A DNA stretch of 64,000 bases from Ryuthela nishihirai (lineage: Eukaryota > Arthropoda > Arachnida > Araneae > Heptathelidae), in NCBI GenBank assembly GCA_038380435.1, contig JAWZYU010000034.1, forward strand, positions 3,764,704 to 3,828,703, written 5' to 3'. The position numbers were made by a program, and so were the translations under genes. Under the pieces are notes generated by a model. The model searched no databases. It was not told the DNA's origin and worked only from the letters and a program-made list of their open reading frames with translations. This document shows, one piece after another, positions 34,033-46,329 of the stretch. How positions within the stretch are numbered: position 1 is the first letter of the stretch; each line of letters starts with the position of its first letter.

Positions 34033-37000
34033 ACCCTTGAAGTCAGGGTGTGATTCCAAGAGGGAATCAAGATTCTTATGTGAATAGGATATTAGTCTGT
34101 GTGTTAGCTGTCGAATGAAGAAGGTCGTTGCGACACGCACATCAAAAGGACGCCGCATTTCTCAAAAAGTAACCCTTGAAGTCAGGGTGTGATTCCAAGA
34201 GGGAATCAAGATTCTTACGTGAATCGGATATTAGTCTGTGTGTTAGCTGTCGAATGAAGAAGGTCGTTGCGACACGCATCGAAAGGACGCCGTCTTCCTC
34301 AAAAAGTAACCCTTGAAGTCAGGGTATGATTCCAAGAGGAAATCAAGATTCTTATGTGAATCTGATATTAGTCTGGGTGTTGGCTGTCGAATGAAGAAGG
34401 TCGTTGCGACACGCGTCAAAATGACGCCGTCTTCCTCAAAAAGTAACCCTTGAAGTCAGCGTCTGATTCCAAGGGGGAATCAAGATTCTTATGTGAATAG
34501 GATATTAGTCTGTGTGTTAGCTGTCGAACGAAGAAGGTCGTTGCGACACGCATCAAAAGGACGCCGCCTTTTCTCAAAAAGTAACTCTCGAATCAGGGTG
34601 TGATTCCAAGAGGGAATCAAGATTCTTACGTGAATCGGATATTAGTCTGTGTGTTAGCTGTCGAATGAAGAAGGTTGTTGCGACACGCGTCGAAAGGACG
34701 CCGTCTTCCTTAAAAAGTTACCCTTGAAGTCAGGGTATGATTCCAAGAGGGAATCAAGATTCTTATGTGAATCTGATATTAGTCTGTGTGTTGGCTGTCG
34801 AATGAAGAAGGTCGTTGCGACACGCGTCAAAAGGACGCCGTCTTCCTCAAAAAGTAACCCTTGAAGTCAGGGTGTGATTCCAAGGGGGAATCAAGATTCT
34901 TATGTGAATAGGATATTAGTCTGTGTGTTAGCTGTCGAATGAAGAAGGTCGTTGCGACACGCATCAAAAGGACGCCGCATTTCTCAAAAAGTAACCCTTG
35001 AAGTCAGGGTGTGATTCCAAGAGGGAATCAAGATTCTTACGTGAATCGGATATTAGTCTGTGTGTTACCTGTCGAATGAAGAAGGTCGTTGCGACATGGG
35101 TCAAAAGGACGCCGTCTTCCTCAAAAAGTAACCCTTGAAGTCAGGGTATGATTCCAAGAGGGAATCAAGATTCTTATGTGAATCTGATATTAGTCTGTGT
35201 GTTGGCTGTCGAATGAAGAAGGTCGTTGCGACACGCGTCAAAAGGACGCCGTCTTCCTCAAAAAGTAACCCTTGAAGTCAGGGTGTGATTCCAAGAGGGA
35301 TTCAAGATTCTTATGTGAATAGGATATTAGTCTGTGTGTTAGCTGTCGAATGAAGAAGGTCGTTGCAACACGCGTCAAAAGGACGCCGTCTTCCTCAAAA
35401 ATTAAACCTTGAAGTCAGGGTGTGATTCCAAGAGGGAATCAAGATTCTTATGTGAATAGGATATTAGTCTGTGTGTTAGCTGTCGAATGAAGAAGGTCGT
35501 TGCGACATGGGTCAAAAGGACGCCGTCTTCCTTAAAAAGTAACCCTTGAAGTCAGGGTGTGATTCCAAGAGGGAATCAAGATTCTTATGTGAATCTGATA
35601 TTAGTCTGTGTGTTGGCTGTCGAATGAAGAAGGTCGTTGCGACACGCGTCAAAAGGACGCCGTCTTCCTCAAAAAGTAACCCTTGAAGTCAGGGTGTGAT
35701 TCCAAGAGGGAATCAAGATTCTTATGTGAATAGGATATTAGTCTGTGTGTTAGCTGTCGAATGAAGAAGGTCGTTGCGACACCCATCAAAAGGACGCCGC
35801 CATTTCTCAAAAAGTAACTCTTGAATCAGGGTGTGATTCCAAGAGGGAATCAAGATTCTTATGTGAATCTGATATTAGTCTGTGTGTTAGCTGTCGAACG
35901 AAGAAGGTCGTTGCGACGCGCATCAAAAGGACGCCGCATTTCTCAAAAAGTAACCCTTGAAGTCAGGGTGTGATTCCAAGAGGGAATCAAGATTCTTATG
36001 TGAATCTGATATTAGTCTGTGTGTTGGCTGTCGAATGAAGAAGTTCGTTGCGACACGCGTCAAAAGGACGCCGTCTTCCTCAAAAAGTAACCCTTGAAGT
36101 CAGGGTGTGATTCCAAGAGGGAATCAAAATTCTTATGTGAATAGGATATTAGTCTGTGTGTTACCTGTCGAATGAAGAAGGTCGTTGCGACATGGGTCAA
36201 AAGGACGCCGTCTTCCTCAAAAAGTAACCCTTGAAGTCAGGGTGTGATTCCAAGAGGGAATCAAGATTCTTATGTGAATCTGATATTATTCTGTGTGTTA
36301 GCTGTCGAATGAAGAAGGTCGTTGCGACACGCATCAAAAGGACGCCGCATTTCTCAAAAAGTAACCCTTGAAGTCAGGGTGTGATTCCAAGAGGGAATCA
36401 AGATTCTTAGGTGAATCGGATATTAGTCTGTGTGTTACCTGTCGAATGAAGAAGGTCGTTGCGACATGGGTCAAAAGGACGCCGTCTTCCTCAAAAAGTA
36501 ACCCTTGAAGTCAGGGTATGATTCCAAGAGGGAATCAAGATTCTTATGTGAATCTGATATTAGTCTGTGTGTTGGCTGTCGAATGAAGAAGGTCGTTGCG
36601 ACACGCGTCAAAAGGACGCCGTCTTCCTCAAAAAGTAACCCTTGAAGTCAGGGTGTGATTCCAAGAGGGATTCAAGATTCTTATGTGAATAGGATATTAG
36701 TCTGTGTGTTAGCTGTCGAATGAAGAAGGTCGCTGCAACACGCGTCAAAAGGACGCCGTCTTCCTCAAAAATTAAACCTTGAAGTCAGGGTGTGATTCCA
36801 AGAGGGAATCAAGATTCTTATGTGAATAGGATATTAGTCTGTGTGTTAGCTGTCGAATGAAGAAGGTCGTTGCGACATGGGTCAAAAGGACGCCGTCTTC
36901 CTTAAAAAGTAACCCTTGAAGTCAGGGTGTGATTCCAAGAGGGAATCAAGATTCTTATGTGAATCTGATATTAGTCTGTGTGTTGGCTGTCGAATGAAGA

Positions 37001-38455
37001 AGGTCGTTGCGACACGCGTCAAAAGGACGCCGTCTTCCTCAAAAAGTAACCCTTGAAGTCAGGGTGTGATTCCAAGAGGGAATCAAGATTCTTATGTGAA
37101 TAGGATATTAGTCTGTGTGTTAGCTGTCGAATGAAGAAGGTCGTTGCGACACCCATCAAAAGGACGCCGCCATTTCTCAAAAAGTAACTCTTGAATCAGG
37201 GTGTGATTCCAAGAGGGAATCAAGATTCTTATGTGAATCTGATATTAGTCTGTGTGTTGGCTGTCGAATGAAGAAGGTCGTTGCGACACGCATCAAAAGG
37301 ACGCCGCATTTCTCAAAAAGTAACCCTTGAAGTCAGGGTGTGATTCCAAGAGGGAATCAAGATTCTTAGGTGAATCGGATATTAGTCTGTGTGTTACCTG
37401 TCGAATGAAGAAGGTCGTTGCGACATGGGTCAAAAGGACGCCGTCTTCCTCAAAAAGTAACCCTTGAAGTCAGGGTATGATTCCAAGAGGGAATCAAGAT
37501 TCTTATGTGAATCTGATATTAGTCTGTGTGTTGGCTGTCGAATGAAGAAGGTCGTTGCGACACGCGTCAAAAGGACGCCGTCTTCCTCAAAAAGTAACCC
37601 TTGAAGTCAGGGTGTGATTCCAAGAGGGATTCAAGATTCTTATGTGAATAGGATATTAGTCTGTGTGTTAGCTGTCGAATGAAGAAGGTCGTTGCGACAG
37701 GCGTCAAAAGGACGCCGTCTTCCTCAAAAATTAAACCTTGAAGTCAGGGTGTGATTCCAAGAGGGAATCAAGATTCTTATGTGAATAGGATATTAGTCTG
37801 TGTGTTAGCTGTCGAACGAAGAAGGTCGTTGCGACGCGCATCAAAAGGACGCCGCATTTCTCAAAAAGTAACCCTTGAAGTCAGGGTGTGATTCCAAGAG
37901 AGAATCAAGATTCTTATGTGAATAGGATATTAGTCTGTGTGTTAGCTGTCGAATGAAGAAGGTCGTTGCGACATGGGTCAAAAGGACGCCGTCTTCCTCA
38001 AAAAGTAACCCTTGAAGTCAGGGTGTGATTCCAAGAGGGAATCAAGATTCTTATGGGAATCGGATATTAGTCTGTGTGTTAGGTGTCGAATGAAGAAGGT
38101 CGTTGCGACACGCGTCAAAAGGACGCCGTCTTCCTCAAAAAGTAACCCTTGTAGTCAGGGTGTGATTCCAAGAGGGAATCAAGATTTTTATGTGAATCGG
38201 ATATTAGTCTGTGTGTTAGCTGTCGAATGAAGGTTGTTGCGACACGCGTCAAAAGGACGCCGTCTTCCTCAAAAAGTAACCCTTGAAGTCAGGGTGTGAT
38301 TCCAAGAAGGAATCAAGATTCTTATGTGAATAGGATATTAGTCTGTGTGTTAGCTGTCGAATGATGAAGGTCGTTGCGACATGGGTCAAAAGGACGCCGT
38401 CTTCCTCAAAAAGTAACCCTTGAAGTCAGGGTGTGATTCCAAGAGGGAATCAAGA
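34033..38455 (+). repeat. 4,383-bp higher-order unit, copy 2
   Basis: Tandem partner of the preceding unit. Equivalence begins near 34,033 and persists until about 38,455, where this copy continues into the AAGAACTTT/GTGCG marker block while copy 1 re-enters its own start. The run-on past one unit length shows the exchange point lies inside a homologous stretch. The inner series recurs at 35,064, 36,434 and 37,393, again 1,370 and 959 bp apart. Confidence 0.9.
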
Positions 38456-39683
38456 ACTTTATGTGAATAGGATATAACTCTGTGCGTTAGCTGTCGAACG
38501 AAGAAGGTCGTTGCGACGCGCATCGAAAGGATGCCGCATTTCTCAAAAAGTAACTCTTGAAGTCAGGGTGTGATTCCAAGATGGAATCAAGATTCTTATG
38601 TGAATCGGATATTAGTCTGTGCGTTAGCTGTCGAACGAAGAAGGTCGTTGCGACACGCATCAAAAGGACGCCGCCTTTTCTCAAAAAGTAACTCTTGAAT
38701 CAGGGTGTGATTCCAAGAGGGAATCAAGATTCTTATGTGAATCGGATATTAGTCTGTGTGTTAGCTGTCGAATGAAGAAGGTCGTTGCGACACGCGTCAA
38801 AAGGACGCCGTCTTCCTCAAAAAGTAAACCTTGAAGTCAGGGTGTGATTCCAAGAGGGAATCAAGATTCTTATGTGAATAGGTTATTAGTCTGTGTGTTA
38901 GCTGTCGAATGAAGAAGGTGGTTGCGACATGGGTCAAAAGGACGCCGTCTTCCTCAAAAAGTAACCCTTGAAGTCAGGGTGTGATTCCAAGAAGGAATCA
39001 AGATTCTTATGTGAATAGGATATTAGTCTGTGTGTTAGCTGTGGAATGAAGAAGGTCGTTGCGACACGTGTCAAAAGGACGCCGTCTTCCTCAAAAAGTA
39101 ACCCTTGAAATTAGGGTGTGATTCCAAGAGGGAATCAAGATTCTTATGTGAATAGGATATTAGTCGGGGTGTTAGCTGTCGAATGAAGAAGGTCGTTGCG
39201 ACACGCATCGAAAGGACGCCGTCTTCCTCAAAAAGTAACCCTTGAAGTCAGGGTGTGATTCCAAGAGGGAATCAAGATTCTTATGTGAATAGGATATTAG
39301 TCTGTGAGTTAGCTGTCGAACGAAGAAGGTCATTGCGACACGCGTCAAAAGGACGCCGTCTTCCTGAAAAAGTAACCCTTGAAGTCAGGGTGTGATTCCA
39401 AGAGGGAATCAAGATTCTTATGTGAATCGGATATTAGTCTGTGTGTTAGCTGTCGAATGAAGAAGGTCGTTGCGACACGCGTCAAAAGGACGCCGTCTTC
39501 CTCAAAAAGTAACCCTAGAAGTCAGGGTGTGATTCCAAGAGGGAATCAAGTTTCTTATGTGAATCGGATATTAGTCTGTGTGTTAGCTGTCGAATGAAGG
39601 TCGTTGCGACACGCGTCAAAAGGACGCCGTCTTCCTCAAAAAGTAACCCTTGAAGTCAGGGTGTGATTCCAAGAGGGAATCAA
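37632..39683 (+). repeat. 2,049-bp higher-order unit, copy 1
   Basis: Begins with the GCGACAGGCGTC monomer and runs through AAGAGAGAATC, TTATGGGAATCGG, the GTGCG marker block, AATAGGTTATTAG, AATTAGGGTG, GTCGGGGTG and CAAGTTTC. All recur 2,049 bp downstream (38,012 to 40,061; 38,487 to 40,536; 39,379 to 41,428). The length is 15 monomers less 6 bp, consistent with two 134-bp monomers. Left divergence is at AAGAGGGATTC versus AAGAGGGAATC near 37,630 and 39,679. Confidence 0.9.
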
Positions 39684-41777
39684 GATTCTTATGTGAATAG
39701 GATATTAGTCTGTGTGTTAGCTGTCGAATGAAGAAGGTCGTTGCGACAGGCGTCAAAAGGACGCCGTCTTCCTCAAAAATTAAACCTTGAAGTCAGGGTG
39801 TGATTCCAAGAGGGAATCAAGATTCTTATGTGAATAGGATATTAGTCTGTGTGTTAGCTGTCGAACGAAGAAGGTCGTTGCGACGCGCATCAAAAGGACG
39901 CCGCATTTCTCAAAAAGTAACCCTTGAAGTCAGGGTGTGATTCCAAGAGAGAATCAAGATTCTTATGTGAATAGGATATTAGTCTGTGTGTTAGCTGTCG
40001 AATGAAGAAGGTCGTTGCGACATGGGTCAAAAGGACGCCGTCTTCCTCAAAAAGTAACCCTTGAAGTCAGGGTGTGATTCCAAGAGGGAATCAAGATTCT
40101 TATGGGAATCGGATATTAGTCTGTGTGTTAGGTGTCGAATGAAGAAGGTCGTTGCGACACGCGTCAAAAGGACGCCGTCTTCCTCAAAAAGTAACCCTTG
40201 TAGTCAGGGTGTGATTCCAAGAGGGAATCAAGATTTTTATGTGAATCGGATATTAGTCTGTGTGTTAGCTGTCGAATGAAGGTTGTTGCGACACGCGTCA
40301 AAAGGACGCCGTCTTCCTCAAAAAGTAACCCTTGAAGTCAGGGTGTGATTCCAAGAAGGAATCAAGATTCTTATGTGAATAGGATATTAGTCTGTGTGTT
40401 AGCTGTCGAATGATGAAGGTCGTTGCGACATGGGTCAAAAGGACGCCGTCTTCCTCAAAAAGTAACCCTTGAAGTCAGGGTGTGATTCCAAGAGGGAATC
40501 AAGAACTTTATGTGAATAGGATATAACTCTGTGCGTTAGCTGTCGAACGAAGAAGGTCGTTGCGACGCGCATCGAAAGGATGCCGCATTTCTCAAAAAGT
40601 AACTCTTGAAGTCAGGGTGTGATTCCAAGATGGAATCAAGATTCTTATGTGAATCGGATATTAGTCTGTGCGTTAGCTGTCGAACGAAGAAGGTCGTTGC
40701 GACACGCATCAAAAGGACGCCGCCTTTTCTCAAAAAGTAACTCTTGAATCAGGGTGTGATTCCAAGAGGGAATCAAGATTCTTATGTGAATCGGATATTA
40801 GTCTGTGTGTTAGCTGTCGAATGAAGAAGGTCGTTGCGACACGCGTCAAAAGGACGCCGTCTTCCTCAAAAAGTAAACCTTGAAGTCAGGGTGTGATTCC
40901 AAGAGGGAATCAAGATTCTTATGTGAATAGGTTATTAGTCTGTGTGTTAGCTGTCGAATGAAGAAGGTGGTTGCGACATGGGTCAAAAGGACGCCGTCTT
41001 CCTCAAAAAGTAACCCTTGAAGTCAGGGTGTGATTCCAAGAAGGAATCAAGATTCTTATGTGAATAGGATATTAGTCTGTGTGTTAGCTGTGGAATGAAG
41101 AAGGTCGTTGCGACACGTGTCAAAAGGACGCCGTCTTCCTCAAAAAGTAACCCTTGAAATTAGGGTGTGATTCCAAGAGGGAATCAAGATTCTTATGTGA
41201 ATAGGATATTAGTCGGGGTGTTAGCTGTCGAATGAAGAAGGTCGTTGCGACACGCATCGAAAGGACGCCGTCTTCCTCAAAAAGTAACCCTTGAAGTCAG
41301 GGTGTGATTCCAAGAGGGAATCAAGATTCTTATGTGAATAGGATATTAGTCTGTGAGTTAGCTGTCGAACGAAGAAGGTCATTGCGACACGCGTCAAAAG
41401 GACGCCGTCTTCCTGAAAAAGTAACCCTTGAAGTCAGGGTGTGATTCCAAGAGGGAATCAAGATTCTTATGTGAATCGGATATTAGTCTGTGTGTTAGCT
41501 GTCGAATGAAGAAGGTCGTTGCGACACGCGTCAAAAGGACGCCGTCTTCCTCAAAAAGTAACCCTAGAAGTCAGGGTGTGATTCCAAGAGGGAATCAAGT
41601 TTCTTATGTGAATCGGATATTAGTCTGTGTGTTAGCTGTCGAATGAAGGTCGTTGCGACACGCGTCAAAAGGACGCCGTCTTCCTCAAAAAGTAACCCTT
41701 GAAGTCAGGGTGTGATTCCAAGAGGGAATCAAGATTCTTATGTGAATAGGATATTAGTCTGTGTGTTAGCTGTCGAA
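39684..41777 (+). repeat. 2,049-bp higher-order unit, copy 2
   Basis: Tandem copy of the 37.63-39.68 kb unit, essentially identical over its length. Both copies carry AATTAGGGTG (39,110 and 41,159), whereas relatives near 9.2, 23.0, 44.6, 48.3 and 62.9 kb have AATCAGGGTG. The T was thus present before this duplication and separates the pair from other relatives. It ends at about 41,778, where it meets the private GCGGCGCGCATC. Confidence 0.9.
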
Positions 41778-41984
41778 CGAAGAAGGTCGTTGCGGCGCGC
41801 ATCAAAAGGACGCCGCATTTCTCAAAAAGTAACCCTTGAAGTCAGGGTGTGATTCCAAGAGGGAATCAACATTCTTATGTGAATAGGATATTAGTCTGTG
41901 TGTTAGCTGTCGAATGAAGAAGGTCGTTGCGACACGCATCAAAAGGACGCCGCATTTCTCAAAAAGTAACCCTTGAAGTCAGGG

Positions 41985-42610
41985 TGTGATTCCAAGAGGG
42001 AATCAAGATTCTTATGTGAATCGGATATTAGTCTCTGTGTTAGCTGTCGAACGAAGAAGGTCGTTGCGACGGGCATCAAAAGGACGCCGCATTTCTCAAA
42101 AAGTAACCCTTGAAGTCAGGGTGTGATTCCAAGAGGGAATCAAGATTCTTATGTGAATAGCATATTAGTCTGTGTGTTAGCTGTCGAATGAAGAAGGTCG
42201 TTGCGACATGGGTCAAAAGGACGCCGTCTTCCTCAAAAAGTAACCCTTGAAGTCAGGGTGTGATTCCAAGAGGGAATCAAGATTCTTATGTGAATCGAAT
42301 ATTAGTCTGTGTGTTAGCTGTCGAATGAAGAAGGTCGTTGCGACACGCGTCAAAAGGACGCCGTCTTCCTCAAAAAGTAACCCTTGAAGTCAGGGTGTGA
42401 TTCCAAGAGGGAATCAAGAGATTCTTATGTGAATCGAATATTAGTCTGTGTGTTAGCTGTCGAATGAAGAAGGTCGTTGCGACACGCGTCAAAAGGACGC
42501 CGTCTTCCTTAAAAAGTAACCCTTGAAGTCAGGGTGTGATTCCAAGAAGGAATCAAGATTCTTATGTGAATAGGATATTAGTCTGTGTGTTAGCTGTGGA
42601 ATGAAGAAGG
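41985..42610 (+). repeat. 995-bp duplication, unit 1
   Basis: GTCTCTGTG, GACGGGCATC, AATAGCATATT, ATGGGTC, AATCGAATATT, CAAGAGATTC, CTTCCTTAAAAAG, AAGAAGGAATC and TGTGGAATG occur here and again 995 bp downstream (GTCTCTGTG at 42,031 and 43,026). The spacing is seven monomers plus 36 bp, the 36 being the 34-bp expansion and the 2-bp CAAGAGATTC insertion. Unit 1 exits to ACACCCATC near 42,618; unit 2 exits to ACACCATCTTCC. Confidence 0.85.
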
Positions 42611-45600
42611 TCGTTGCGACACCCATCAAAAGGACGCCGCCATTTCTCAAAAAGTAACTCTTGAATCAGGGTGTGATTCCAAGAGGGAATCAAGATTCTT
42701 ATGTGAATCGGATATTAGTCTGTGTGTCAGCTGTCGAACGAAGAAGGTCATTGCGACGCGCATCAAAAGGACGCCGCATTTCTCAAAAAGTAACCCTTGA
42801 AGTCAGGGTGTGATTCCAAGAGGGAATCAAGATTCTTATGTGAATAGGATATTAATAGGATATTAGTAGTTATGTGAATAGGATATTAGTCTTCGTGTTA
42901 GCTGTCGAATGAAGAAGGTCGTTGCGACACGCATCAAAAGGACGCCGCCTTTTCTCAAAAAGTAACCCTTGAATCAGGGTGTGATTCCAAGAGGGAATCA
43001 AGATTCTTATGTGAATCGGATATTAGTCTCTGTGTTAGCTGTCGAACGAAGAAGGTCGTTGCGACGGGCATCAAAAGGACGCCGCATTTCTCAAAAAGTA
43101 ACCCTTGAAGTCAGGGTGTGATTCCAAGAGGGAATCAAGATTCTTATGTGAATAGCATATTAGTCTGTGTGTTAGCTGTCGAATGAAGAAGGTCGTTGCG
43201 ACATGGGTCAAAAGGACGCCGTCTTCCTCAAAAAGTAACCCTTGAAGTCAGGGTGTGATTCCAAGAGGGAATCAAGATTCTTATGTGAATCGAATATTAG
43301 TCTGTGTGTTAGCTGTCGAATGAAGAAGGTCGTTGCGACACGCGTCAAAAGGACGCCGTCTTCCTCAAAAAGTAACCCTTGAAGTCAGGGTGTGATTCCA
43401 AGAGGGAATCAAGAGATTCTTATGTGAATCGAATATTAGTCTGTGTGTTAGCTGTCGAATGAAGAAGGTCGTTGCGACACGCGTCAAAAGGACGCCGTCT
43501 TCCTTAAAAAGTAACCCTTGAAGTCAGGGTGTGATTCCAAGAAGGAATCAAGATTCTTATGTGAATAGGATATTAGTCTGTGTGTTAGCTGTGGAATGAA
43601 GAAGGTCGTTGCGACACGCGTCAAAAGGACACCATCTTCCTCAAAAAGTAAACCTTGAAGTCAGGGTGTGATTCCAAGAGGGAATCAAGATTCTTACGTG
43701 AATCGGATATTAGTCTGTGTGTTAGCTGTCGAATGAAGAAGGTCGTTGCGACACGCGACGAAAGGACGCCGTCTTCCTCAAAAAGTAACCCTTGAAGTCA
43801 GGGTGTGATTCCAAGAGGGAATCAAGATTCTTATGTGAATCTGATATTAGTCTGTGTGTTTGCTGTCGAATGAAGAAGGTCGTTGCGACACGCGTCAAAA
43901 GGACGCCGTCTTCCTCAAAAAGTAACCCTTGAAGTCAGGGTGTGATTCCAAGAGGGAATCAAGATTCTTATGTGAATAGGATATTAGTCTGTGTGTTAGC
44001 TGTCGAATGAAGAAGGTCGTTGAGACACGCATCAAAAGGACGCCGCCTTTTCTCAAAAAGTAACTCTTGAATCAGGGTGTGATTCCAAGAGGGAATCAAG
44101 ATTCTTATGTGAATCAGATATTAGTCTGTGTGTTAGCTGTCGAACGAAGAAGGTCGTTGCGACGGGCATCAAAAGGACGCCGCATTTCTCAAAAAGTAAC
44201 CCTTGAAGTCAGGGTGTGATTCCAAGAGGGAATCAAGATTCTTATGTGAATAGCATATTAGTCTGTGTGTTAGCTGTCGAATGAAGAAGGTCGTTGCGAC
44301 ATGGGTCAAAAGGACGCCGTCTTCCTCAAAAAGTAACCCTTGAAGTCAGGGTGTGATTCCAAGAGGGAATCAAGATTCTTATGTGAATAGGTTATTAGTC
44401 TGTGTGTTAGCTGTCGAATGAAGAAGGTGGTTGCGACATGGGTCAAAAGGACGCCGTCTTCCTCAAAAAGTAATCCTTGAAGTCAGGGTGTGATTCCAAG
44501 AAGGAATCAAGATTCTTATGTGAATAGGATATTAGTCTGTGTGTTAGCTGTGGAATGAAGAAGGTCGTTGCGACACGTGTCAAAAGGACGCCGTCTTCCT
44601 CAAAAAGTAACCCTTGAAATCAGGGTGTGATTCCAAGAGGGAATCAAGATTCTTATGTGAATAGGATATTAGTCGGGGTGTTAGCTGTCGAATGAAGAAG
44701 GTCGTTGCGACACGCATCGAAAGGACGCCGTCTTCCTCAAAAAGTAACCCTTGAAGTCAGGGTGTGATTCCAAGAGGGAATCAAGATTCTTATGTGAATA
44801 GGATATTAGTCTGTGAGTTAGCTGTCGAACGAAGAAGGTCATTGCGACACGCGTCGAAAGGACGCCGTCTTCCTGAAAAAGTAACCCTTGAAGTCAGGGT
44901 GTGATTCCAAGAGGGAATCAAGATTCTTATGTGAATCGGATATTAGTCTGTGTGTTAGCTGTCGAATGAAGAAGGTCGTTGCGACACGCGTCAAAAGGAC
45001 GCCGTCTTCCTCAAAAAGTAACCCTAGAAGTCAGGGTGTGATTCCAAGAGGGAATCAAGTTTCTTATGTGAATCGGATATTAGTCTGTGTGTTAGCTGTC
45101 GAATGAAGGTCGTTGCGACACGCGTCAAAAGGACGCCGTCTTCCTCAAAAAGTAACCCTTGAAGTCAGGGTGTGATTCCAAGAGGGAATCAAGATTCTTA
45201 TGTGAATAGGATATTAGTCTGTGTGTTACCTGTCGAATGAAGAAGGTCGTTGCGACACGCATCAAAAGGACGCCGCATTTCTCAAAAAGTAACCCTTGAA
45301 GTCAGGGTGTGATTCCAAGAGGGAATCAAGATTCTTATGTGAATAGGATATTAGTCTGTGTGTTAGCTGTCGAATGAAGAAGGTCGTTGCGACATAGGTC
45401 AAAATGACGCCGTCTTCCTCAAAAAGTAACCCTTGAAGTCAGGGTATGATTCCAAGAGGAAATCAAGATTCTTATGTGAATCTGATATTAGTCTGTGTGT
45501 TGGCTGTCGAATGAAGAAGGTCGTTGCGACACGCGTCAAAATGACGCCGTCTTCCTCAAAAAGTAACCCATGAAGTCAGCGTGTGATTCCAAGGGGGAAT

Positions 45601-46329
45601 CAAGATTCTTATGTGAATAGGATATTAGTCTTTGTGTTGGCTGTCGAATGAAGAAGGTCGTTGCGACACGCATCAAAAGGACGCCGCCTTTTCTCAAAAA
45701 GTAACTCTCGAATCAGGGTGTGATTCCAAGAGGGAATCAAGATTCTTACGTGAATCGGATATTAGCCTGTGTGTTAGCTGTCGAATGAAGAAGGTCGTTG
45801 CGACACGCGTCGAAAGGACGCCGTCTTCCTCAAAAAGTAACCCTTGAAGTCAGGGTGTGATTCCAAGAGGGAATCAAGATTCTTATGTGAATCTGATATT
45901 AGTCTGTGTGTTGGCTGTCGAATGAAGAAGGTCGTTGCGACACGCGTCAAAAGGACGCCGTCTTCCTCAAAAAGTAACCCTTGAAGTCAGGGTGTGATTC
46001 CAAGGGGGAATCAAGATTCTTATGTGAATAGGATATTAGTCTGTGTGTTAGCTGTCGAATGAAGAAGGTCGTTGCGACACGCATCAAAAGGACGCCGCAT
46101 TTCTCAAAAAGTAACCCTTGAAGTCAGGGTGTGATTCCAAGAGGGAATCAAGGTTCTTATGTGAATAGGATATTAGTCTGTGTGTTAGCTGTCGAATGAA
46201 GAAGGTCGTTGCGACACGCGTCAAAAGGACGCCGTCTTCCTCAAAAAGTAACCCTTGAAGTCAGGGTGTGATTCCAAGAGGGAATCAAGATTCTTATGTG
46301 AATAGGATATTAGTCTGTGTGTTAGCTGT
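42598..46329 (+). repeat. 3,732-bp higher-order unit, copy 1
   Basis: Expanded monomers at 42,841, 46,573 and 50,305 are each 3,732 bp apart. So are the CAAGTTTC monomers (44,888 to 48,620) and the GTTGGC/GCCTTTTC monomers (45,632 to 49,364). The length is 27 monomers plus 33 bp, that is +34 (expansion), +2 (CAAGAGATTC) and -3 (one 134-bp monomer). Left of 42,597 the copy diverges (TGTGGAATG versus TGTCGAATG). Between about 43,840 and 44,340 it agrees with copy 3 rather than with copy 2. Confidence 0.9.
42841..42888 (+). repeat. 34-bp internal expansion, copy 8
   Basis: Standard ATTAG form, first of three identical-context copies that repeat every 3,732 bp. It is preceded by a monomer with GTGTGTCAGC and GGTCATTGCG, changes shared with the copies at 46,573 and 50,305. 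Confidence 0.9.
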
